Source of the DNA: Syntrophomonadaceae bacterium | GTDB taxonomy: Bacteria; Bacillota_D; Dethiobacteria; DTU022 | Direction of reading: 5' to 3' | Assembly (NCBI GenBank): GCA_003551865.1 | Contig: PUNU01000175.1 | Coordinates: forward strand, 1 to 14,186 | DNA: 14,186 nt | Shown here: piece by piece, positions 1-6,340 of the stretch | How positions within the stretch are numbered: position 1 is the stretch's first letter | Layout of the letters: every line of letters starts with the position of its first letter | Translations under genes and position numbers: made by a program | Notes under the pieces: generated by a model | Seen by the model: only the letters and a program-made list of their open reading frames with translations | Database searches by the model: none | Told to the model about the DNA's origin: nothing

Positions 1-827
1 ACGACGACCCGATGGGTGAAGAATACACCTCCCCGGTTACAGCGGTAACCCGCCGCTACGCCGACCGCCTGATCATCAAGGTTACCAACCAGTGCGCCAT
101 GTACTGCCGGCACTGCCAGAGGCGCCGGGGCATCGGTGAAAAAGACCTGGCCACCCCCCGGGAACAGCTGGAAGAAGCAATCGAATATGTCCGCAGCAAT
201 GAAGAAATTCGCGACGTCCTGATGACCGGCGGCGACGGCTTCATGCTTGACAACCAGACCATAGCCTGGCTGCTTGATGAACTTGACAGCATACCGCACC
301 TGGAAATTAAACGCTTCGGCTCAAGAACTTTAGTCACCATGCCACAGCGTATTGACGACGAGCTTTGCCGGATTTTGTCCGAGCACCTGCCGCTTTACGT
401 CAATACACACTATAACCATCCCCTCGAAGTTACCCCAAAGGCCCAGGAAGCCTGCTTTAAACTGGCCCGGGCCGGGGTCGGCCTGGGCAACCAAATGGTC
501 CTGCTGAAAGGAGTAAACAACGATCCTTTCGTGGTTCGCAGGCTTAACCAGGATTTGCTGAGAATCATGGTCCGCCCCTATTACATTTTCCATGCCAAAG
601 CGGTTAAAGGCACTTCCCACTTCCGCACAAAAGTGGAGGAAGGCATTGAAATAATGGAAAACCTGCGCGGATTTACTTCCGGCTTGGCGGTGCCCTACTT
701 CGTCGTCAACGCTCCATTCGGCATGGGCAAAATACCGATGCTCCCTGAATACCTGGTCAGCAGCGGCATAGATTACCTGATGATCAGGACCTGGGAAAAC
801 AAAATTGTCCGTTATGAAAATAAATAG
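1..827 (+). CDS. eam: Glutamate 2,3-aminomutase (radical SAM, PLP), 5'-truncated by the window edge
   Basis: This is a lysine 2,3-aminomutase (KAM) family enzyme. The reading frame is open to the left edge, so the N-terminal part lies outside; about 130 residues may be missing. Counting from the first ATG in the window (base 12), the radical SAM motif CxxxCxxC is Cys28, Cys32 and Cys35, followed by Arg37, which corresponds to the carboxylate-binding Arg134 of clostridial KAM. The PLP lysine is Lys240 in the AP-F-G-M-G-K segment. Spacing from the last cysteine to this lysine (205 residues) is the same as in KAM, so positions can be transferred without gaps. KAM's lysine-binding Asp293 and Asp330 are replaced by Lys196 and Asn233, the change described for glutamate 2,3-aminomutase. 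The predicted reaction is L-glutamate to L-beta-glutamate, a compatible solute. The protein stops about 31 residues after the PLP lysine and lacks KAM's cysteine-rich tail. A KAM with other substrate choice is the alternative. Confidence 0.85.
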   Translation, partial: DDPMGEEYTSPVTAVTRRYADRLIIKVTNQCAMYCRHCQRRRGIGEKDLATPREQLEEAIEYVRSNEEIRDVLMTGGDGFMLDNQTIAWLLDELDSIPHLEIKRFGSRTLVTMPQRIDDELCRILSEHLPLYVNTHYNHPLEVTPKAQEACFKLARAGVGLGNQMVLLKGVNNDPFVVRRLNQDLLRIMVRPYYIFHAKAVKGTSHFRTKVEEGIEIMENLRGFTSGLAVPYFVVNAPFGMGKIPMLPEYLVSSGIDYLMIRTWENKIVRYENK

Positions 828-1039
828 GGCTAATTTTTAATTCCTGAAAGGATATCAAGAGTTTGTGTTGAAATATTCTTGTAATACAGGCTTGGTTAAG
901 GGTAATTTTTGTCGTGCTGTTTTTGGAGCACGTCATCTCTTTAGAATTGCAGTATAACGGTAAAGGAGGTGGTGGGCGTATAAATAATAATTTTTAACCC
1001 TGGCTTTAAGTCTTTCAAAAATGAGGAGGTCATATTATT

Positions 1040-2035
1040 ATGAAGAAGAGTTTTGTAACCCTTTTAAGTTTGCTGTTGGTGTTTTCGCTGATTTTTGTCG
1101 CTTTCGGTTGTGAAGCCCCGGAAGAACCCGTCGACCCGGAGGAGCCGGAAGAGCCGGTCGATGAGGAAGAATTTGTTGTCGTGGCTGCCGGCAGTCCCGG
1201 TGGAGTATACTTCCCCCTGGGTGCCGGTATCGCCTACGTGTTGGAGCGCCGTATTCCCGGTATGACCGCAATGTCTGAAACCACCGGTGCTTCTGTTGAA
1301 AACTGCCGCCTGGTGGCAACCGGTGAATCGGAAATGGGTATGGCCATGGCCAATGTGGCCTGGGACGCCTTTGTCGGCGAGGAAGCCTTCGAGGAAGACG
1401 GTGAACTGCCGATCAGGACTCTCTTCTCGATGTATCCGGCCCAGCAGCACCTGCTTGTCCCGGAAGGTTCGGACATCGAATCCGTTTATGATCTGGCCGG
1501 CAAGCGGGTAAGCGTTGACGCCCCGGGCAGCGGATGCGAAGTCACTTCCTACATTATCCTTGAGGCCGCGGGCATCAGGGATGAAGTTGACGCGGTCAAC
1601 TACTCGCAGCCCGAAGCGAGAGATGCCCTGGTCGACGGTGAAGTGGACGCTGTCTTTTACAACTTTGCCTCCCCGGCAGCGGTAGTCGAAGAAATTAAAG
1701 CGGCGCGGGATATCCGCTTCGTTCCCATGGACGACGAGCTCTTTGATGCGATTATCGAGGACTACCCCTATTTCTCTCCGGGCGCAATTCCGGAAGGCCA
1801 TTACGGCCTGGACGCAGATGTTCCCGCCCTTACCGTGGGCAACCTGATGCTTGTTCATGAAGATATGGACCCACAGCTGGTCTACGATATGCTGGCAGCG
1901 ATCTTCCATGAGGAATCGCTGGACGAGCTGATCGGGATCCATCCCATTGCCGAAAACTTTACCGTAGAACTGGCGGCCGAAGCACCGGTGCCCTTCCATG
2001 AGGGAGCCGAGCTCTACTTTGAGGAACACCAATAA
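1040..2035 (+). CDS. TAXI-family TRAP transporter solute-binding lipoprotein
   Basis: Extracytoplasmic substrate-binding subunit of a tripartite ATP-independent (TRAP) transporter, TAXI subtype. Residues 1-23 form a signal sequence ending in a loose lipobox (AFG before Cys24), so it is predicted to be lipid-anchored outside the membrane. Residues 26-44 are a Pro/Glu/Asp tether. The mature domain starts with the TAXI segment GSPGGVYFPLG (51-61) and continues through a TTGASVEN...MANVAW region (81-108). Length of 331 residues is normal for the family. The start is an ATG with GAGGAGGT at 1023-1030. The gene leads a transporter cluster with a DUF1850 protein and a fused permease. The 212 bases separating it from the aminomutase gene contain no convincing promoter or terminator. 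The substrate cannot be read from the sequence; a TAXI protein from Thermus has been crystallised with bound glutamate or glutamine, which would suit the upstream gene. Confidence 0.92.
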   Translation: MKKSFVTLLSLLLVFSLIFVAFGCEAPEEPVDPEEPEEPVDEEEFVVVAAGSPGGVYFPLGAGIAYVLERRIPGMTAMSETTGASVENCRLVATGESEMGMAMANVAWDAFVGEEAFEEDGELPIRTLFSMYPAQQHLLVPEGSDIESVYDLAGKRVSVDAPGSGCEVTSYIILEAAGIRDEVDAVNYSQPEARDALVDGEVDAVFYNFASPAAVVEEIKAARDIRFVPMDDELFDAIIEDYPYFSPGAIPEGHYGLDADVPALTVGNLMLVHEDMDPQLVYDMLAAIFHEESLDELIGIHPIAENFTVELAAEAPVPFHEGAELYFEEHQ

Positions 2036-2064
2036 GCTAAACGGCTGTATGGGAGGAAACTGGT

Positions 2065-2565
2065 TTGCCTGTTTTTCTACGAAAAGGGCTGTTTAAGACA
2101 ACATGGTTTCTTCCCGGATTGCTGATTGCTTTACTTGCAGCGGGTGCCTTCTTTATCACTTGGGGGCACCCGCCTGCATATTACCTCTCTATCTATGAAG
2201 GAAAATCAGGAAAAATCGTTGAACAAATAATGGTGGAACCCGGAGACATGGTGGAGCTGAGTTATGTTCATTCTGCCGACGGTACTCCGGTTAAAGCCGT
2301 ATTTTTAATCGAAGAAGAAGGCCTGCGCCTGCTTGAAGAAAAGTATTCATGGTACGGTGCCGGCCTGGAGTCGGGATCCGGGCGCGATTTTATGTTTGAA
2401 AATGATGAAGTAACCGTCAGCGGTTACGATAAAATTTTTAAAGAGCTGCCTGTAAGGGTGGCCCGCACGGTACCACAGGAAATACACCTGGAGGAGAGGA
2501 CAATTTTACTAAACAACCTGGCGCCGGGAGGATCCCTGCTGGTAATCAGGGTAGATGAAAAATAA
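2065..2565 (+). CDS. DUF1850 TRAP/TAXI-associated membrane-anchored protein, TTG start
   Basis: Small protein of 166 residues with one N-terminal membrane segment (about residues 12-33) and an extracytoplasmic beta-rich domain. The domain shows the DUF1850 hallmarks: a His-Ser pair at 69-70 followed by PVK (75-77), and YGAGLESG at 97-104. Genes of this family commonly lie between the TAXI binding protein and the fused permease, as here, and the function is unknown; a role in transporter assembly or substrate hand-over is inference. The start is chosen as TTG at 2065 because GGGAGG at 2051-2056 stands 8 bases before it and no ATG or GTG is suitably placed. It lies 29 bases after the binding-protein gene and 43 bases before the permease gene, so all three are surely co-transcribed. 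Confidence 0.82.
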   Translation: MPVFLRKGLFKTTWFLPGLLIALLAAGAFFITWGHPPAYYLSIYEGKSGKIVEQIMVEPGDMVELSYVHSADGTPVKAVFLIEEEGLRLLEEKYSWYGAGLESGSGRDFMFENDEVTVSGYDKIFKELPVRVARTVPQEIHLEERTILLNNLAPGGSLLVIRVDEK

Positions 2566-2608
2566 GTTTTTAAGTTGTTGCCCGGGTTCATAAAAGGAGC
2601 TGCAGAAT

Positions 2609-4543
2609 ATGCCTGTCGGAAGGTTTATGGACAAACAAAAAGACGCTCTTGTCGAAGAGGCACTGAAGGGCAAATACCGTGATCTGTCAGGCTACTGGTA
2701 TTACTTTGCCGCGGCGTTTGCCGTTGGCACTGCCCTCTACCATATTCATACCGCCTATTTTGGCGCTCCGTTTGCCCTGCTATTCCGCAACATTCACTGG
2801 ATGCTTGCTGCTATTTTGATTTATTTATACTTTCCCGCCTGGAAAAACTCACCGCGGGACAAGCCGACGGTTATTGATCTATTATGTATCCTGGCCACCA
2901 TCGTGGTCGGAATGTATGTTGTTTTAACCTTTCAAGCGATAGCTGGGCGGGCCGGAGCCCCAATCACGACCGATATTATTCTTGGGGCCATCCTGGTTCT
3001 GCTCGTAATGGAAGCGGGAAGGCGCACCGTGGGCTGGCCGATCGTTATTATTGCCGTTTTATTTTTAGCTTACGCTTATTTCGGCCGGGAAATGCCGGGA
3101 ATTCTCATGCACCGCGGTTATTCCGTTTCCCGCATTTTTCCCTTTCTTTACCTGACCGATGCCGGTATTTTTGGCATTCCCCTCGGGGTGTCTTCCCGCT
3201 TTATCCTGCTCTTCATTGTTTTCGGTGCTTTCCTGGAAAAAGCGGGGGCCGGCCTGTTTTTCCGTGACCTATCCCTGGCCCTGACCGGCCGACATATTGG
3301 CGGACCGGGTAAAGCTTCCATATTATTTAGCGGTTTTATCGGTTCAATTACCGGCAGTTCAACCGCCAACGTGGTTACTACCGGGACGTTTACTATCCCC
3401 CTGATGAAAAAGCTAGGCTACAAACCGGCCTTTGCCGGAGGGGTGGAAGCGGATGCTTCCACCGGAGGACAGATCCTGCCCCCGGTGATGGGCGCCGCCG
3501 CCTTTGTGATGGCCGAATATATCGGTGTTCCTTATGTAACGGTGATGGTGGCGGCGATTGTTCCCGCCCTTTTATATTTTATAACTTCTTTTTTCATGGT
3601 CCACTTCCGGGCCCTGAAAGAAAACCTTCTGCCGGTACCAAAAGAAGAACTGCCCGGCTTACTTGACGTGTTGAAAAGCGGTTTTTACTATTTCACCCCC
3701 CTGGTTATTTTAATTATCATGCTGGTTATGCGGTTTTCTCCTTCACGTGCAGTATTTTGGGCCCTAATTTCGACAGTCGCTATCAGCTGGATCAAAGCGG
3801 AGACCCGTATGGGGCCGAGAGAAATATTTGACGCCCTTTTTACCGGGGTGCAGAAAGCCCTGGAGGTAATTGCCGCCTGTGCCGTGGCCGGGATTATCAT
3901 CGGCATGGTAACCATGACCGGCCTGGGCCTCAAGTTTTCCACCCTGATTGAAGTGCTGGCCGGGGGCAACCTTTTTGCCGGCCTCTTTTACACCTTGATT
4001 GCCTCGCTTATTTTAGGTATCGGTGTACCGACTACGGCCAAGTATATTATCCTGGCCACCCTGGTCGCTCCGGCCCTGGTTACCCTGGGGGCGCCGCTTC
4101 TGGCTTCCCACCTGTTTATCCTTTATTTCGGCACCGATGCCGATATTACCCCGCCGGTCGGCCTGGCCGCTTATGCCGCCGCCGGCCTCTCCGGAGCACA
4201 CCCCCTGACCACCGGTATTGAAGCCTTTAAGATGGGGATAACCGCCTACATCGTGCCGTTCTGCTTTATCCTGGGGCCGGCCCTTCTGCTCGATGCCCCG
4301 CTGGTCGAAATATTGCAAGCCTGTGCTACAGCATTAGTTGCCTGTATTGGGCTGGGAGCGGCAATGCAGGGTTATTTTGTCCGCACGATGCCTTTCTGGC
4401 ACCGGCCGCTGCTTTTTGGCGGATCGGTGATGCTGATGGAAACCACCTGGCGGTGGGACCTGATCGGGCTGGTCGTGGTTGGCGGTATATTTTTGATTGA
4501 ATATCTCGCGGAGCGAGTGCTGAAGGATAAACCGGCATCATAA
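2609..4543 (+). CDS. TRAP transporter fused permease (DctQ-DctM, TAXI type)
   Basis: Polytopic inner-membrane permease of 644 residues joining the small DctQ-like and large DctM-like subunits. It should drive import of the solute delivered by the TAXI lipoprotein using an ion gradient, often Na+. After a polar N-terminus, hydrophobic helices begin near residue 30. The DctM core shows duplicated signature loops: GSITGSSTANVVTTG (245-259) with EADASTGGQILPPVMG (280-295) in the first half, and GVPTTAKY (472-479) with ADITPPVGLAAYAAAG (511-526) in the second half. Such loops, rich in small residues and prolines, form the re-entrant hairpins of TRAP permeases. A ribosome site AAAGGAG at 2594-2600 supports the ATG at 2609; Met7 (base 2627) is a possible alternative. 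It lies downstream of the DUF1850 gene and is followed after 29 bases by a universal stress protein gene. Confidence 0.95.
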   Translation: MPVGRFMDKQKDALVEEALKGKYRDLSGYWYYFAAAFAVGTALYHIHTAYFGAPFALLFRNIHWMLAAILIYLYFPAWKNSPRDKPTVIDLLCILATIVVGMYVVLTFQAIAGRAGAPITTDIILGAILVLLVMEAGRRTVGWPIVIIAVLFLAYAYFGREMPGILMHRGYSVSRIFPFLYLTDAGIFGIPLGVSSRFILLFIVFGAFLEKAGAGLFFRDLSLALTGRHIGGPGKASILFSGFIGSITGSSTANVVTTGTFTIPLMKKLGYKPAFAGGVEADASTGGQILPPVMGAAAFVMAEYIGVPYVTVMVAAIVPALLYFITSFFMVHFRALKENLLPVPKEELPGLLDVLKSGFYYFTPLVILIIMLVMRFSPSRAVFWALISTVAISWIKAETRMGPREIFDALFTGVQKALEVIAACAVAGIIIGMVTMTGLGLKFSTLIEVLAGGNLFAGLFYTLIASLILGIGVPTTAKYIILATLVAPALVTLGAPLLASHLFILYFGTDADITPPVGLAAYAAAGLSGAHPLTTGIEAFKMGITAYIVPFCFILGPALLLDAPLVEILQACATALVACIGLGAAMQGYFVRTMPFWHRPLLFGGSVMLMETTWRWDLIGLVVVGGIFLIEYLAERVLKDKPAS

Positions 4544-4572
4544 ACCATTAAGAAAGGAGTGCTGTTAAAAAA

Positions 4573-5010
4573 ATGAAGATCTTGCTGGCTACAGACGGTT
4601 CGGAGTATTCACTGCACAGCCTGAAAAAAGTTGTGCCCATGACCAAGGCTTTGCAGGCCAAGTTGACCATCCTTTCGGTAGCGGATGAAGTGCCTTCCCT
4701 GCGCGGAACCGACGGCCTGTCAAAAGACGAGATCGAATCACTCGTCAACTCGATAAACCGCGAGGTCGACCAGGGGCTTGAGAGGGCACGCAAAATATTC
4801 GAGACCGAAAACGTCAAGGTGGAAACCATGAAAAGGGTGGGTAAACCATCCGAGGTAATTTGTGATGTTGCCGAATCGGGCGGATACGACCTGATTATCC
4901 TGGGAGATACCGGAAGAGGCGGATTAAAAGAGTTTTTCCTGGGCAGTGTCAGCAACAAGGTGGTCCACCAGGCAAACACTGATGTGATGATCGTAAAAAG
5001 AAAGCGCTAG
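4573..5010 (+). CDS. Universal stress protein (UspA family), ATP-binding type
   Basis: Cytoplasmic single-domain Usp of 145 residues. It begins MKILLATDGSEYS with the conserved Asp8, and near the C-terminus carries the nucleotide motif G-x2-G-x9-G-S (Gly111, Gly114, Gly124, Ser125), which marks the ATP-binding subclass. A ribosome site AAAGGAG at 4553-4559 lies 13 bases before the ATG, slightly long; no better start exists. It follows the TRAP permease after 29 bases and probably shares its transcript. There is a precedent: in Halomonas the Usp protein TeaD is encoded with the TRAP ectoine transporter TeaABC and restrains it. A similar control of this transporter is inference. The gene is the last one before a converging minus-strand operon. 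Confidence 0.93.
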   Translation: MKILLATDGSEYSLHSLKKVVPMTKALQAKLTILSVADEVPSLRGTDGLSKDEIESLVNSINREVDQGLERARKIFETENVKVETMKRVGKPSEVICDVAESGGYDLIILGDTGRGGLKEFFLGSVSNKVVHQANTDVMIVKRKR

Positions 5011-5042
5011 CGCCCCGTCACCGTATTAAGAACGTGAGACCT

Positions 5043-5128
5043 GGCAATTATTACAACAACCCTTTGTCTATAAGGAGATTTTGCAAGCCGGAAGCGAACA
5101 TAAAGCGAGCCGGCTTGCAATAACTGCA
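5043..5128. repeat. Dispersed intergenic repeat, copy 1, with perfect inner palindrome
   Basis: This stretch shares a 37-base core (5075-5111) with 10916-10952, with only 2 mismatches, and further weaker similarity to the left (GGCAATTATTACAA here, GGCAGTTATTGCAA there). Copy 1 contains a perfect 11-bp inverted repeat, TTGCAAGCCGG (5081-5091) and CCGGCTTGCAA (5110-5120), around an 18-base loop. Its outer ends are also inverted repeats: 5044-5056 against TTGCAATAACTGC at 5115-5127, 11 of 13 paired. It looks like a small non-coding mobile or REP-like element; no family is recognised. Confidence 0.65.
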
Positions 5129-5157
5129 AAAAAACCTGGACAAACTTAGTTGTCAGG
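5128..5157 (-). terminator. Probable intrinsic terminator for leftward transcription
   Basis: Read on the minus strand, CCTGACAA (5157-5150) pairs with TTGTCCAGG (5143-5135) across a 6-base loop with one bulged base, and is followed by a run of seven T (5134-5128). This would stop transcripts of the ADP-forming ligase operon that pass the hairpin at 5205-5236. The A-run also forms the right boundary of the neighbouring repeat. Confidence 0.55.
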
Positions 5158-5204
5158 GTAATAGTGATCATGAGCCAAGGTTCCAGTTTTGAAGCCGCTT
5201 GGAC

Positions 5205-5236
5205 AATAAAGGACGGCCGCCCGGCCGTCCTTTATT
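5205..5236. terminator. Strong hairpin between convergent genes, bidirectional terminator
   Basis: A perfect 14-bp stem, AATAAAGGACGGCC (5205-5218) with GGCCGTCCTTTATT (5223-5236), closes on a 4-base loop. The GC-rich upper stem and A/T-rich foot give an A-tract on one side and a T-tract on the other in both directions. It lies between the usp gene (plus) and the DRTGG-protein gene (minus) and would serve both. The T-tracts are short and are part of the stem. Confidence 0.8.
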
Positions 5237-5256
5237 CATGAGATGAAGGAGAAAGC

Positions 5257-6318
5257 TCAGCTTTTTAAATAATCGAGGATTTTATTCCAATCCAAGTATT
5301 TTCTGGCATTATCCTCGATCATTTTAATTGCTTCCTTATTTTCCGGGTGGATACTGCGGTATATGCTCTGCAGGTTTTCTATGGTAGTATAAGTATCCGT
5401 GTGGACGAGGATTACCGGCACGCCTTTTTCTTCGGCCCGGGAAAGTACCCGGACATCGGGATAAAGGCCCCCGGTGAAAATAATTACCGAAGTGCTGGTT
5501 TCCAGGGCGGTTAAGGCCATATCACTGCGGTCACCCCCGGTGATCAGGGCCTTGTTAGGAGCACGCCGCAGGTAGCTTAAAGCGCTTTCAATGGTCATTG
5601 TTCCCACCACCATTTCCTCGACCAGGCGGTTCATGTTGTCGGGTGCGGCCAGAACTTCACCCTGCAGGATGTTTTGAAATTCGGTGACGGTGGGAGCCGA
5701 TATTTCCAACTGGCGGGGCAAAATTCCGAGAACCTTAAAGCCTTTTTCTTCGACCAGAGGTTTGTACACACTGCTGCACTTGTTCCACTGGGCGGGTGGT
5801 ACATTGTTAAAAATACAACCGACGACCTGAATATCCTGCTTCTGCCAGAGATCCAAATACATAAGATTTAAGTCGAACTGAAAATCGTCGTCCGCTTTTA
5901 TAACAGGCAAAACTGCAGATTTAAAAAAAGCGGCCAGGCTGAAATCGTCAAGGCCGTGGCAGTAACCGACATAGGGTTCGGTACTGCCGTCAATTAGCAG
6001 GACGTCATATCCGTCAGCGCACTTGCGATATGCTTTTTCGATACGGGGGTAGAGATTGTCGGTTTGCTTGATAAAGCGGGCCGTCAGGTAGTTTTCATTA
6101 ACAGTTATCGGGGATATTGTGTCACAGGAAAATGGCAGTTCCAGCACTTCCCGCATTAAAATAGCGTCATCGTCGTCTCGTTTAACCGTACCGGTGCGAA
6201 AACCGAGCGGCTTAAAATATGAAACCTTAAAGCCGTCGTCGCGCAGTTTTGTGCCGATTCCCAGGGCAGTTGCCGTTACTCCGCCGCCTATTTTACCGGA
6301 CAAATAAATCTTTTTCAC
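5257..6318 (-). CDS. BioD-like/DRTGG-domain protein (phosphotransacetylase N-domain family)
   Basis: Protein of 353 residues resembling the N-terminal half of long bacterial phosphotransacetylases: a BioD-like P-loop NTPase fold (about 1-200) followed by a DRTGG domain (about 205-315). The second part shows the characteristic GGDRSDMALTALE (261-273) and TGGLYPD (282-288). No catalytic phosphotransacetylase domain follows, so the role is probably regulatory; the exact function is unknown. The Walker A region reads SGKIGGGVTA (7-16), where the usual GxGKS/T lysine is replaced by Val14, so classical ATP hydrolysis is doubtful. The start is set at GTG 6318, since GAGGTG (minus strand, 6330-6325) stands 6 bases before it; an upstream ATG at 6357 would overlap the preceding gene and has no such site. 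It follows the ADP-forming ligase gene by 22 bases, so the two form an operon, and hairpins lie downstream. Confidence 0.85.
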   Translation of the reverse strand: MKKIYLSGKIGGGVTATALGIGTKLRDDGFKVSYFKPLGFRTGTVKRDDDDAILMREVLELPFSCDTISPITVNENYLTARFIKQTDNLYPRIEKAYRKCADGYDVLLIDGSTEPYVGYCHGLDDFSLAAFFKSAVLPVIKADDDFQFDLNLMYLDLWQKQDIQVVGCIFNNVPPAQWNKCSSVYKPLVEEKGFKVLGILPRQLEISAPTVTEFQNILQGEVLAAPDNMNRLVEEMVVGTMTIESALSYLRRAPNKALITGGDRSDMALTALETSTSVIIFTGGLYPDVRVLSRAEEKGVPVILVHTDTYTTIENLQSIYRSIHPENKEAIKMIEDNARKYLDWNKILDYLKS

Positions 6319-6340
6319 TAAGATCACCTCGTTAAAATGC

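Noticed and set aside
913..932. Hairpin CGTGCT/AGCACG in the gap before the TAXI gene, considered as a terminator of the aminomutase gene.
   Set aside because: Only a 6-bp stem and no T-run follows it.
961..983. Strong Shine-Dalgarno-like AAAGGAGGTG with GTG codons right after it and a stop at 981-983.
   Set aside because: The GTG codons overlap the site itself, leaving no usable spacing, and the peptide would have only four residues; the true site of the next gene is at 1023-1030.
1064..2032. Long open frame of 322 codons on the minus strand opposite the TAXI binding-protein gene.
   Set aside because: It lies entirely antisense to a well-supported gene, has no ribosome site, no recognisable protein motif, and reflects codon bias of the plus-strand gene.
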